A stretch of DNA of 64,000 nt from Streptomyces sp. NBC_01446 (GTDB lineage Bacteria > Actinomycetota > Actinomycetes > Streptomycetales > Streptomycetaceae), in the NCBI RefSeq assembly GCF_026340095.1, contig NZ_JAPEPO010000001.1:4421501-4485500 (forward strand). The letters are read 5' to 3'. The stretch's first letter is position 1; each line of letters begins with the position of its first letter. A model generated the notes under the pieces. The model was not told the origin of the DNA. It saw nothing but the letters and a program-made list of their open reading frames with translations, and did no database searches. The position numbers were made by a program, and so were the translations under genes. Below, piece by piece: positions 24,938-34,988 of this stretch.

Positions 24938-25819
24938 ATGGGCAGCCCTCAGCAGCACGACCTGCCGTCGCCTGTGACCTCCGCCGGGCGTGACGGCCTC
25001 GACGCACTCCTCTCGGACCCCGCGCGGGCCGTGATCGCGCTCGACTTCGACGGCACGCTCGCGCCGATCGTGCCCGACCCCGAACAGGCCCGCGCCCACC
25101 CGGGCGCCGTCCGCGCGCTCGCCGCGCTGGCACCGCAGGTCGGCTCCGTCGCCGTGATCACCGGCCGACCCGCGGGCGTCGCCGTGCGCTACGGCGGCTT
25201 CGCGGGCATCCCGGGCCTCGAACACCTCGTGGTCCTCGGCCACTACGGCGCCGAGCGCTGGGACGCCGTCACCGGCACGGTCCACGCTCCCGCCCCGCAC
25301 CCCGGCGTCGCGGCCGTCCGCGCCGAACTGCCCGGAGTCCTGGAGTCCGTGGGCGCCTGGCGCGGCACCTGGATCGAGGAGAAGGGCCGGGCCGTCGCCG
25401 TCCACACGCGCCGCGCGGCCGACCCGCAGGCGGCGTTCGAGGCGCTGCGCGCGCCTCTGTCCGACCTCGCGGCCCGGCACGGCCTGATCGTCGAGCCCGG
25501 CCGTCTCGTCCTCGAACTGCGGCCGCCCGGCATGGACAAGGGCGCCGCGCTCAGCGCCTACGTACGGGAAGTGGGCGCGACGTCGGTCCTCTACGGGGGC
25601 GATGACCTCGGCGACCTGCCCGCGTTCGCCGCCGTCGACGAGCTCCGCAAGGACGGGGTGCCGGGCCTGCTGGTGTGCAGCGGCAGCTCGGAGGTCACGG
25701 AGCTGGCGGAACGGGCCGACGTGGTGGTGGACGGGCCGGAGGGAGTGGTCGGGCTGCTGTGGGGTCTGGCCGACGCGATCAGCTCCCGGGCCCAGCCCCC
25801 CGGTCTCGGCCCGGTCTAA
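24938..25819 (+). CDS. otsB: trehalose-6-phosphate phosphatase
   Basis: The 293-residue HAD-superfamily phosphatase has the nucleophile motif ALDFDGTLAPI (about 34-44), motif III region PPGMDKGAAL and acidic motif YGGDDLGD. It dephosphorylates trehalose-6-P made by OtsA, encoded convergently. The ATG lacks a Shine-Dalgarno but has TAGGCT six bases upstream, consistent with leaderless expression. Its TAA stop overlaps the otsA stop. Confidence 0.92.
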   Translation: MGSPQQHDLPSPVTSAGRDGLDALLSDPARAVIALDFDGTLAPIVPDPEQARAHPGAVRALAALAPQVGSVAVITGRPAGVAVRYGGFAGIPGLEHLVVLGHYGAERWDAVTGTVHAPAPHPGVAAVRAELPGVLESVGAWRGTWIEEKGRAVAVHTRRAADPQAAFEALRAPLSDLAARHGLIVEPGRLVLELRPPGMDKGAALSAYVREVGATSVLYGGDDLGDLPAFAAVDELRKDGVPGLLVCSGSSEVTELAERADVVVDGPEGVVGLLWGLADAISSRAQPPGLGPV

Positions 25820-27213
25820 CCCCGCAGCGCGTTGAGCTGGTCCAGGAACCACTGGGCGGGCGGCAGCGCGGTCGCCGCGGCCGTGAGCCGCTTCGTGCGC
25901 TCGGCGCGCTCCCCGTCGCCCATGAGCAGTGCGGTGTGCAGGGCTTCGGCCGTCGCCGACACGTCGTACGGGTTCACCACGAGCGCGTCGTCGCCCAGCT
26001 CCTCGTACGCGCCCGCCTCCCGCGACAGGACCAGCGCGCAGCCCTCGTCGGAGACGACCGGGACCTCCTTGGCGACGAGGTTCATGCCGTCCCTGATCGG
26101 GTTGACCAGGGCCACGTCGGCCAGCCGGTACGCGGCCAGGGAGCGGGCGAAGTCGTCCTTCACATGGAGCACGACAGGGGTCCAACTCTCCGTGCCGAAG
26201 CGGGAGTTGATCTCCCCGGCGACCCGGGACACCTCGTCGGTGTACTCCCGGTAGACCGCGAGGTCCTGCCGTGACGGGTACGCGAAGGCGACGTGCACCA
26301 CCCGCTCGCGCCACTCGGGGTGTTCATCGAGGAGGAGGCCGAACGCGCGCAGGCCGCGCACGATGTTCTTCGACAGCTCCGTGCGGTCCACGCGGACGAT
26401 CACCTTGCGGTCCGGGCCGCCGATCTGCTCCCGCAGCGCGGCGAGCCGCTCCTCGACGTCGGGGCGGCGCGAGCGCTCCCGCAGGAAGTCCGCGTCCGCG
26501 CCGAGGCCGTGCACCCCGATCTCCGTACCGAACGTGCCGCCCACCACGGCCTCGCAGCACGCCGTGAACGTGTCCGCCCAGCGCCGCGTCAGGAACCCGA
26601 GCCGGTCCGCGCCCAGCATCCCGCGCAGCAGCTGCCCGGCGATGTCGTCCGGCAGCATCCGGAAGTAGTCGACCGGCGCCCACGGGGTGTGCGAGAAGTG
26701 TCCGATGCGCAGGTCGTCGCGCAGCTCCCGCAGCATCCCCGGCACGAGCGCCAGGTGGTAGTCCTGCACGACGACCGCGGCGCCCGGCCCGGCCTCCGCG
26801 GCCAGCGCCTCGGCGAACGCCCGGTTGTAGGCCTCGTACGAGGCCCACCGCGCACGGAACTGTGGCCCGAAGACGGGCTCCAGGGGCGTCTGGTAGAGCA
26901 TGTGGTGGACGAACCAGAGGACCGAGTTCGCGATGCCGTTGTACGCGTCTGCGTACACCTCGGGGTCGATGTCGAGCATCCGCACCCCCGGCTCTCCCAC
27001 GCCACGCCGCACCGCCTCGCGGTCGCCTTCGCCGAGGGCCGCGCACACCCACACCGCGCTCGCGCCTTCCGGGTCCTGTCCGATGGCGGAGAGCCCGGAG
27101 ACGAGCCCGCCGCCGCCGCGCCGCGCGTCGAGCGTCCCGTCGGCCCCGAGCTCGTACGAGACCGGACCGCGGTTGGACGCGACGAGGATCTGTGCACCCT
27201 GCGTGGAAGCCAT
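25816..27213 (-). CDS. otsA: trehalose-6-phosphate synthase
   Basis: This 465-residue GT20 glycosyltransferase has the N-terminal glucose-6-P loop (VASNRGPVSYE, RRGGGGLVSGL), WFVHHMLYQ, VQDYHLALVPGML and HTPWAPVDYFRMLP, then a UDP/GDP-glucose site with NPIRDGMNLVAKE. It makes trehalose-6-P from NDP-glucose and glucose-6-P. Length and motifs are complete. otsA and otsB are tail-to-tail rather than in an operon; their stop codons share bases 25817-25818. Confidence 0.93.
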   Translation of the reverse strand: MASTQGAQILVASNRGPVSYELGADGTLDARRGGGGLVSGLSAIGQDPEGASAVWVCAALGEGDREAVRRGVGEPGVRMLDIDPEVYADAYNGIANSVLWFVHHMLYQTPLEPVFGPQFRARWASYEAYNRAFAEALAAEAGPGAAVVVQDYHLALVPGMLRELRDDLRIGHFSHTPWAPVDYFRMLPDDIAGQLLRGMLGADRLGFLTRRWADTFTACCEAVVGGTFGTEIGVHGLGADADFLRERSRRPDVEERLAALREQIGGPDRKVIVRVDRTELSKNIVRGLRAFGLLLDEHPEWRERVVHVAFAYPSRQDLAVYREYTDEVSRVAGEINSRFGTESWTPVVLHVKDDFARSLAAYRLADVALVNPIRDGMNLVAKEVPVVSDEGCALVLSREAGAYEELGDDALVVNPYDVSATAEALHTALLMGDGERAERTKRLTAAATALPPAQWFLDQLNALRG

Positions 27214-27250
27214 ACGGGCAAACGTAGCCCGGCCCGTAAACGCTCAAACG

Positions 27251-27281
27251 TACGGCCGGACTCCGTGGGAGCCCGGCCGTA
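27251..27281 (-). terminator. terminator of the LAXTG surface-protein gene
   Basis: TACGGCCGG (27251-27259) pairs with 27273-27281, and the loop contains further CTCC/GGAG pairing. It lies 43 bases after the stop of the minus-strand surface-protein gene and before otsA. Confidence 0.7.
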
Positions 27282-27323
27282 TACGATCCGCCGTTCGCCT
27301 GCCGCGACGGCTACCCGCGCGGG

Positions 27324-29030
27324 TCAGTCACGCCGGCTGCGCGCCGCCGCCACCGCGAGGACACCGAGCGCGCACAGGGCCGCCGCGAGACCGCCGTACA
27401 GGAGCGTGTCCGAGTCACCGGTGGCGGCCAGCTTGCTGCCGTGCGGCCGGTGCGACTCCCGAGGTGGGGCCGGGCGCGCCTGCTCCCGCCTGGCGGTGAT
27501 GACCGAGGTGCACGGGTCGCCCCCGCCGGGCCGGGCCTTCGGGCAGTTGGTGCGCGGCACGCCGGCCGTCACGGTGACCACGGTGGCCTCTCCCGCCGTG
27601 CAGGACGCCTTCACGCGCTGTGTGATGACGACCTTGCCGTGGGCCGCGACGTCACCCTTCCAGACGTACACGGACCCCCGCTTCGTGACGCTCCCGGCGG
27701 AGGCGACCGGGGCCGAGCCCGCCGTCACGGGCCACTCGACGGCGGCGCCGGTGCGCTTCCTGGCCGAGAAGTCGGAGATCGTGACGGTGTTCCCGGTCTC
27801 CTGGCACGGCGGCACGGCAGGCCGCTGCGGCACGTTCGTGATGCGCAGGGCGGGCGGCGCCGGGGGCTGCGGCTTCTCGATCTCGGGGGCGGTCCCGCAG
27901 CCCGGGTCGGTGCTGCCGGCCGCGCAGTTGGAGCGCGGTGACTGCACCTCGATGCCGCTGGGCAGCTTCCCGTCGCCGCGCACCGGGTCGTGGATCTTCA
28001 CCGAGTACGTCACGGTGGCGGTCTTCCCGGCGGGGATGTCACCGGAGTAGCCGATCCTCGGCGCGCTGTACGAGACATGGCCGAGGTCCGTCCGCACGTC
28101 GCCGTTGTACGCCGCGTCGTCGAGGTTGCCGGTCAGGTCGTCGCTGAACCTGGCGTTCGGGTAGTCGAGCGAGCTGATGTTCTTCGCCCTGACCGTGTAC
28201 GTCAGGGTGTCGCCGGGGCCGACCGTCTTCGGGCTCGCCGTCTTGGTGACCTCCAGGTCGGGGACCGGGACGGACCGCGCGAGCGCGTTCGGGGCGCCGT
28301 ACTTGTAGACGACGGTCATCGACCAGCCGGCCACGCAGCCCTTGCCGTCGGGCGCCCAGACGCCGCCGACCGCGACGGGGACGGGCGCGCCGGTGCCGGT
28401 GACACCGGCGAACATGCTCGTGACGTCGGCCTCGCCCGTGTAGTAGTGCGGGCCGTCGGTGGTCGCCGGGTCCTGGACCAGGTGCTCGGCGGAGACCTTC
28501 GCCGCCGCGCCGTCGTTCACGCCCAGCACGGGCACGGCGGCGAGCGGGGCGCCCGGCGAGGTCCGCACATCGGCGCCGGAGAGGTCGCACCGCGCGAGCT
28601 GCGCGCCGTTCGGGCCCTTGTACGTGCCGTCGTTGCCGCCGAAGAACAGGCGGGCGTACGCCACCTTCGCGCCCGGCGGGATCGTCACCCGGCCGGTGCT
28701 GGAGCCGTAACCGGCCGTCGTGCCGGCCGTGTTGACGCGCCGCATGACGAACGTGCCGTCGGCGCCGTCCCGGCCGCCGGCGGCGACCGCGCAGCGCGCC
28801 GCCAGGTCGGCAGGCGCGGCCGGGCAGCCCATGACCGTGTTGCCGATGGTCACGAAGCCGCCGTCCAGCGATTCGTCGTAGCGCTTGGGGAACGGCGCGA
28901 CCACGTCCGCCGATGCGGGGGCCGCGGCGCCGAGCGCCGTCAGTGCGGTGACCGTGGCGACGAGCGCCCCGGCGGTGCGGGTCGCGGCTGCGCGCAGCCG
29001 TCGCCCACCCGAAACTTGTCTGAGCCACAT
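27324..29030 (-). CDS. sortase-anchored surface protein (LAXTG)
   Basis: The roughly 568-residue secreted protein has an N-terminal signal peptide (RRLRAAATRTAGALVATVTAL...APASA), an N-terminal beta-rich domain of about 240 residues, and a DUF11-like repeat (DLEVTKTASPKTVGPGDTLTYTV). A second beta domain (ITNVPQRPAVPPCQETGNTV) follows, and the C-terminus is a complete cell-wall sorting signal: LAATG, a hydrophobic helix and RSRRD. LAXTG is the class E sortase motif used in Streptomyces for chaplins. Paired cysteines suggest disulphides. The ATG at 29028-29030 lacks a Shine-Dalgarno; a TTG 18 bases upstream is an alternative. Role unknown; adhesin-like. Confidence 0.78.
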   Translation of the reverse strand: MWLRQVSGGRRLRAAATRTAGALVATVTALTALGAAAPASADVVAPFPKRYDESLDGGFVTIGNTVMGCPAAPADLAARCAVAAGGRDGADGTFVMRRVNTAGTTAGYGSSTGRVTIPPGAKVAYARLFFGGNDGTYKGPNGAQLARCDLSGADVRTSPGAPLAAVPVLGVNDGAAAKVSAEHLVQDPATTDGPHYYTGEADVTSMFAGVTGTGAPVPVAVGGVWAPDGKGCVAGWSMTVVYKYGAPNALARSVPVPDLEVTKTASPKTVGPGDTLTYTVRAKNISSLDYPNARFSDDLTGNLDDAAYNGDVRTDLGHVSYSAPRIGYSGDIPAGKTATVTYSVKIHDPVRGDGKLPSGIEVQSPRSNCAAGSTDPGCGTAPEIEKPQPPAPPALRITNVPQRPAVPPCQETGNTVTISDFSARKRTGAAVEWPVTAGSAPVASAGSVTKRGSVYVWKGDVAAHGKVVITQRVKASCTAGEATVVTVTAGVPRTNCPKARPGGGDPCTSVITARREQARPAPPRESHRPHGSKLAATGDSDTLLYGGLAAALCALGVLAVAAARSRRD

Positions 29031-29067
29031 AAAGGGCAATGTAGGCAAAACATACGATTGTCCCCGG

Positions 29068-30015
29068 CTACGCCACGCGGCGCTCCGCGTACTCGGTGAT
29101 TTCGGTCATCGGGGGGCGTTCCTCCGTGTCCACGTCGTGCGTGCGCGGCTCGAATCCCTGTTCCCCGCGCTCGAACTGGGTGAGCACCGGACGTACGAGG
29201 TGCCCGCGCGCGAGCCGCAACTGCGCGGTGCGGTAGATCGCCGCGGCCATCCGCCCGAGCGCCTGCCCGTCCTGGTGCCGGTGCTTGCGCACCCCCACGT
29301 CGACCTGCCCGAGCGCGTCCAGGCCCACCGTGTGCAGCGCGTCGACGAGAAGACCGAGCTCAACTCCGTAACCGACGGGGAACGGCAGGCGCTCAAGGAG
29401 CGATCTGCGGGCCGCGTACTCGCCGCCGAGCGGCTGCACGAACCCCGCGAGCAGCGGCCAGTGCAGATTGAGGAGCGGGCGCGCCACCAGTTCCGTGACC
29501 CGGCCCCCCTGGCCCGCGGCGGAACCGAGCGGGCGGTCGTACATCGCCTTCACGAAGTCCACACCGGGATCCGTGAGCAGCGGGCCCACGATGCCCGAGA
29601 CGAAGTCGGCGGAGAACTCCTTCAGGTCCGCGTCGACGAAGCAGACGATGTCGCCGCCCGTCACGAGCAGCGAGCGCCACAGCACCTCGCCCTTGCCGGG
29701 CACGGCCGGGATCCTCGGCAGGATCGCGTCCCGGTGCACGACGCGCGCCCCGGCGGCCCGCGCGACCTCGGCCGTACGGTCCGTCGAGCCCGAGTCGATC
29801 ACCACCAGCTCGTCGACCAGCGGCACCCGCTCCGTCATCAGGGCGCGCCGGATCTCGGCGACGATCTCGCCGACCGTCTCCTCCTCGTTCAGCGCGGGCA
29901 GTACCACGCTCACCGAGGTGCCCGAGGCGCGCTTCGCGGCGATCAGCTGAGGGAGCGGGCGGTCCGACACCGACCAGGAACGCCTGCTCAGCCAGCGCTC
30001 TACTTCTTCCAGCAC
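29068..30015 (-). CDS. gpgS: glucosyl-3-phosphoglycerate synthase-like glycosyltransferase
   Basis: The 315-residue GT81/GT2-type enzyme has VSVVLPALNEEETVGEIV, the nucleotide-sugar pocket VVIDSGSTDRTAEVA and the metal-binding CFVDADLKEF (DxD-like), then GGEYAARRSLLERLPFPVGYGVE. It closely resembles actinobacterial GpgS, which makes glucosyl-3-phosphoglycerate, a precursor of glucosylglycerate and, in mycobacteria, methylglucose lipopolysaccharide. The phosphatase partner is not adjacent. GTG start; divergent from the thrC riboswitch transcript. Confidence 0.82.
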   Translation of the reverse strand: MLEEVERWLSRRSWSVSDRPLPQLIAAKRASGTSVSVVLPALNEEETVGEIVAEIRRALMTERVPLVDELVVIDSGSTDRTAEVARAAGARVVHRDAILPRIPAVPGKGEVLWRSLLVTGGDIVCFVDADLKEFSADFVSGIVGPLLTDPGVDFVKAMYDRPLGSAAGQGGRVTELVARPLLNLHWPLLAGFVQPLGGEYAARRSLLERLPFPVGYGVELGLLVDALHTVGLDALGQVDVGVRKHRHQDGQALGRMAAAIYRTAQLRLARGHLVRPVLTQFERGEQGFEPRTHDVDTEERPPMTEITEYAERRVA

Positions 30016-30197
30016 GGTGCGCGGCTCCTCACTGTCTGAACTGTCTGATCACGAACTGTGATCCATCTCGCGGTTCGGACGACTATCTCAAGCGTCCAGG
30101 CCTTCGGTTACAGTCTTGAACAACGCCGGTGACCATCGCATGTCGGGGTCGCCGCCGCGCTTGAGTGATCAAGTGCCAGCTCAACAACCGAATAGCG

Positions 30198-30325
30198 CTC
30201 ATCCAGAGGGACAGAGGGATACGGCCCGTTGAAGTCCCGGCAACCCTCCCGCCGACCTTGTCGAGGTCCAGGTGGGGAAGGTGCCAATTCCGTCTCGTGG
30301 CGAGATGCGCCGCGAGGAAGATGAG
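30198..30325 (+). ncRNA. SAM-I riboswitch (S-box) preceding thrC
   Basis: P1 is CTCATC (30198-30203) with GATGAG (30320-30325). The conserved core is present in order: an AGAGGGACAGAGGGA kink-turn side, GGCCCG-TTGAAG, GGCAACC at 30239-30245 and GGTGCCAATTCC at 30280-30291. These are the invariant S-box segments. The 3' P1 strand abuts GGAGAAAGGG, the thrC ribosome-binding region, so SAM binding could hide the site; no terminator hairpin is evident. The expected effect is lower thrC expression when SAM is high. Confidence 0.9.
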
Positions 30326-30344
30326 GAGAAAGGGCCTCGCCATC

Positions 30345-31631
30345 ATGGCTGCGCAGACTGTCGCCACCACCACTTCCGTCGATCTCGGACCCGCCTCGGC
30401 GCTTTCCTGCCGCGAGTGCGGCACCAGCTTCCCGCTCGGACCGATCTTCGCCTGTGCCGAGTGTTTCGGGCCGCTCGAAGTCTCCTACGACCTGCCGGTC
30501 GGCGACCCCGAGTCGCTGCGCAAGGAGATCGAGGCCGGACCCGCCAACATCTGGCGCTACGCCCCTCTCCTGCCCGTCCCGGCCGACGTCGCCGAGAAGC
30601 CGAACCTGAACCCTGGCTGGACCAAGCTCGTCAAGGCCGACAACCTCGCCCGTGAACTCGGCGTCGAGCAGGGCAAGCTGTTCGTCAAGGACGACTCCGG
30701 CAACCCCACGCACTCCTTCAAGGACCGCGTCGTCGCCCAGGCCATCGAGGCCGCCCGCGCCTTCGGCTTCACCACGCTGTCCTGCTCCTCCACCGGCAAC
30801 CTCGCCGGCGCCGTCGGCGCCGCCGCGGCCCGCGCCGGCTTCCGCTCCTGCGTGTTCATCCCGCACGACCTGGAGCAGGGCAAGGTCGTCATGGCCGCGG
30901 TCTACGGCGGCGAACTCGTCGGCATCGAGGGCAACTACGACGACGTCAACCGCTTCTGCTCCGAGCTCATCGGCGACCCGCTCGGCGAGGGTTGGGGCTT
31001 CGTCAACGTCAACCTGCGCCCGTACTACGGCGAGGGCTCCAAGACGCTTGCGTTCGAGATCTGCGAGCAGCTCGGCTGGCGGCTCCCGGACCAGCTGGTC
31101 ATCCCGATCGCGTCCGGCTCCCAGTTCACGAAGATCGACAAGGGCCTCCAGGAGCTGATCAAGCTCGGCCTCGTCGAGGACAAGCCGTACAAGCTCTTCG
31201 GCGCCCAGGCCGAGGGCTGCTCGCCGGTGTCCGTCGCCTACAAGGGTGGCCACGACGTCGTGCGGCCGCAGAAGCCGAACACGATCGCCAAGTCCCTGGC
31301 CATCGGCAACCCGGCCGACGGCCCGTACGTCCTCGACATCGCCCGCCGCACCGGCGGTGCCGTGGAGGACGTCAACGACGAGCAGGTCGTCGAGGCGATC
31401 AAGCTCCTGGCGCAGACCGAGGGCATCTTCGCGGAGACCGCGGGCGGTGTGACGGTCGGCGTGACGAAGAAGCTGATCGAGGCCGGCCTGATCGACCCGA
31501 CGCTCACCACCGTCGTCCTCAACACCGGCGACGGCCTCAAGACCCTCGACGCGGTCGCTGAGACGTCCCAGGCGACCGCCACCATCCGCCCGAGCCTGGA
31601 CGCGTTCCGCGACGCGGGCCTCGCCCACTGA
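30345..31631 (+). CDS. thrC: threonine synthase
   Basis: The 428-residue PLP enzyme converts O-phosphohomoserine to threonine. The PLP lysine is in THSFKDRVV (about Lys126), and the phosphate-binding CSSTGNLAGAVGA and substrate-loop SGSQFTKIDKG are present. An N-terminal zinc-ribbon-like segment holds two Cys-x-x-Cys pairs (CREC, CAEC), usual in actinobacterial ThrC. The ATG at 30345 follows GAAAGGG at ten bases. It is the second stable landmark after the riboswitch and is followed 47 bp later by a sulfur-carrier gene. Confidence 0.95.
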   Translation: MAAQTVATTTSVDLGPASALSCRECGTSFPLGPIFACAECFGPLEVSYDLPVGDPESLRKEIEAGPANIWRYAPLLPVPADVAEKPNLNPGWTKLVKADNLARELGVEQGKLFVKDDSGNPTHSFKDRVVAQAIEAARAFGFTTLSCSSTGNLAGAVGAAAARAGFRSCVFIPHDLEQGKVVMAAVYGGELVGIEGNYDDVNRFCSELIGDPLGEGWGFVNVNLRPYYGEGSKTLAFEICEQLGWRLPDQLVIPIASGSQFTKIDKGLQELIKLGLVEDKPYKLFGAQAEGCSPVSVAYKGGHDVVRPQKPNTIAKSLAIGNPADGPYVLDIARRTGGAVEDVNDEQVVEAIKLLAQTEGIFAETAGGVTVGVTKKLIEAGLIDPTLTTVVLNTGDGLKTLDAVAETSQATATIRPSLDAFRDAGLAH

Positions 31632-31678
31632 AGACCCGCGCACTCCCGCGACACCCGCACGGAAAGGCTGCAGTCCCC

Positions 31679-31954
31679 ATGAGCGTCAACGTCCGCATCC
31701 CCACCATCCTGCGCACCTACACCGGCGGCAGGGCCGAGGTCGCCGCCGAGGGCGCGACCCTCTCCGAGGTCATCGCCGACCTGGAGAAGAACCACACGGG
31801 CATCGCGGCCCGCGTCCTGGACGACCAGGGCAAGCTGCGCCGCTTCGTGAACGTGTACGTCAACGACGACGACGTGCGCTTCGAGCAGGGCCTGGAGACG
31901 GCGACGCCGGCAGGCGCGGGCGTCTCGATCATCCCGGCCGTCGCCGGAGGCTGA
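31679..31954 (+). CDS. ThiS/MoaD-family sulfur-carrier protein (CysO-like)
   Basis: The 91-residue beta-grasp protein ends in the diagnostic di-glycine (AVAGG), which is adenylated and thiocarboxylated by an E1-like enzyme. VNVRIPTILRTYTGG at the start and VNVYVNDDDVRFEQGLET in the middle resemble mycobacterial CysO, the carrier for cysteine synthesis by CysM. No CysM or Mec+ gene is next to it; its neighbour is thrC. Length and fold are secure, the partner pathway is inference. Confidence 0.82.
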   Translation: MSVNVRIPTILRTYTGGRAEVAAEGATLSEVIADLEKNHTGIAARVLDDQGKLRRFVNVYVNDDDVRFEQGLETATPAGAGVSIIPAVAGG

Positions 31955-32405
31955 CCGTCGGGCCCATTGCCGGCGACTGATCGCCCGGCCTTGCAAGGCC
32001 ACACAGAGTCACCTGAATTGCCCCCTCCGCGAGAGAAACGGAGGGGGCAATTCTGCATGGTTGAGCGCGGTAGAGTTGGGAAGCGAGCTTCGCGCCTGTG
32101 CCGAGCGCATATACGAAGTCGGCCGCCGTCCGACAAGAAGCAGCCAAAGTGCCCAGCCCTTATCGGGTGTTCGCGGCATTTGTCGGGCCCGAGTTGCCCC
32201 GGATTCCAATGACTCCGCCGCTTATTACCGCTCTGCCGTGCCCAGAATTCTCGCCCGATTGCCCTGTTGCAGACGGCAGTTGGGCAGATACATTCAGCCG
32301 CGGTCGACGCGTTCCGGCGCACACCTCCAACCAATGGGGCGTGAGGTCTGACCCGGGTCCGCGAAGTGCGGGCCTGTGCAAGGGCCAGTAATAGGGGAGT
32401 TAGTC
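31955..32405. other. 451-bp gene-free region before the cold-shock gene
   Basis: It holds the terminator at 32016-32052. The remaining 350 bases have noticeably lower G+C than their surroundings and no convincing open frame or known RNA. Part may be a long 5' leader for the cold-shock mRNA, as in other csp genes. Confidence 0.4.
32016..32052 (+). terminator. thrC operon terminator
   Basis: A perfect 14-bp stem (32016-32029 with 32039-32052) has a nine-base loop and ends in ATTCT. It is 60 bases after the sulfur-carrier stop and is the clearest intrinsic terminator in the window. Confidence 0.85.
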
Positions 32406-32609
32406 ATGGCTCAGGGCACCGTCAAGTGGTTCAACGCGGAGAAGGGGTACGGCTTCATCGCGGTCGACGGTGGTGCGGATGTATTCGTCCACTACAGCGC
32501 CATCCAGATGGACGGATACCGCACCCTTGAAGAGGGTCAGCGAGTCGAATTCGAGATCTCGCAGGGCCAGAAGGGTCCGCAGGCGGACATGGTCAAGCTC
32601 GCCGTCTGA
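32406..32609 (+). CDS. CspA-type cold-shock protein
   Basis: The 67-residue OB-fold protein has RNP1 (KGYGFI) and RNP2 (VFVHYSA), so it binds single-stranded RNA/DNA. Starts MAQGTVKWFNAEKG; AGGGGAG lies upstream. It is the short, single-domain form common in multiple copies in Streptomyces (ScoF/SC7.0 type). Confidence 0.95.
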   Translation: MAQGTVKWFNAEKGYGFIAVDGGADVFVHYSAIQMDGYRTLEEGQRVEFEISQGQKGPQADMVKLAV

Positions 32610-32642
32610 TCTCGGCGCGATCGGCCACCGACACACTCACGC

Positions 32643-32680
32643 CGAGAGGCCCGTACCCCGCGAGGGGTGCGGGCCTCTCG
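32643..32680 (+). terminator. cold-shock gene terminator
   Basis: A 17-bp stem (32643-32659 with 32664-32680), with one wobble pair and a four-base loop, begins 34 bases after the stop codon. Confidence 0.8.
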
Positions 32681-32738
32681 TGCGTGTGCGCGCGGCCCGG
32701 GCACACCGCTCGCGGGGACCGCGCGTCTGCCGGAGGCG

Positions 32739-32800
32739 CTTGCACTCTCCTAGGTCGAGTGCTAATCATTGCGTTAGCACTCTGAAGGTGAGAGTGACAG
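32739..32800. promoter_or_regulatory. two tandem CIRCE elements of groEL2
   Basis: The first is CTTGCACTC-N9-GAGTGCTAA (32739-32765), with a perfect right arm. The second is TTAGCACTC-N9-GAGTGACAG (32774-32800), with a perfect left arm. Both have the standard nine-base spacer, and the two perfect arms also form an inverted pair across eight bases. HrcA binds CIRCE and represses chaperonin genes until heat shock. Confidence 0.88.
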
Positions 32801-32928
32801 AACTTGGATCGGGTCGGTGAGGCTCGCAGGCCGGGTGGGGCAAGGAACCACACGGCACGCAGGCCGTCCGTCGCGGGCACCAGCACGGTCCGTTTGCGTT
32901 TCCACCCCGTCCGGGAGGACCACTTCAC

Positions 32929-34554
<1,626 letters not shown>

Positions 34555-34581
34555 TCCTGATGGATCGGTAAGTACATCTCT

Positions 34582-34617
34582 GTCGGCCCCCGGGACCACT
34601 TGGTCCCGGGGGCCGAC
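34582..34617 (+). terminator. groEL2 terminator
   Basis: A 17-bp stem (34582-34598 with 34601-34617) with a minimal loop follows 28 bases after the stop codon. It ends 10 bases before the convergent small gene's stop. Confidence 0.85.
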
Positions 34618-34626
34618 GGCGTGTTG

Positions 34627-34902
34627 TCAGACCGCCTGCTCCTCGTAGGTGCGCCACGCGTCGCGCCCGGCCTGCGCCGCGGTCTGCGCCTGATGGAGCG
34701 TCCGGGAGGCGAGCTCGCCGGGTGACACCTCCCAGCTGCCGGTCCAGGACCGGCCCGCGCGGACCAGTTCGAAGACGAGCAGGCCGACACCGGCCGCGGA
34801 GACCAGCATCCCGGCGCCGGTCAGCGCGGCACCGGTGGTCAGCCGCCTCTGGTCGGGACGGAACTCGGTCCAGGAAATCTTCGAGAACGTGCTCTCAGCC
34901 AT
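34627..34902 (-). CDS. small hypothetical membrane protein
   Basis: The 91-residue protein has one long hydrophobic segment (TTGAALTGAGMLVSAAGVGLLVFELV, about 25-50) and a polar helical C-terminus (LHQAQTAAQAGRDAWRTYEEQ). No known domain is recognised. The ATG at 34900-34902 was chosen since the upstream extension is Pro/Ala-rich and lacks a ribosome site. Convergent with groEL2. Confidence 0.6.
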   Translation of the reverse strand: MAESTFSKISWTEFRPDQRRLTTGAALTGAGMLVSAAGVGLLVFELVRAGRSWTGSWEVSPGELASRTLHQAQTAAQAGRDAWRTYEEQAV

Positions 34903-34988
34903 GACTTCAGAATGCGGGACGGCTCGCGCGGGCGCATGTGGAGCGCCGGGCGCCGTCAAGGCGGCCTAGTCGTGCGGTGGGAATCGAC

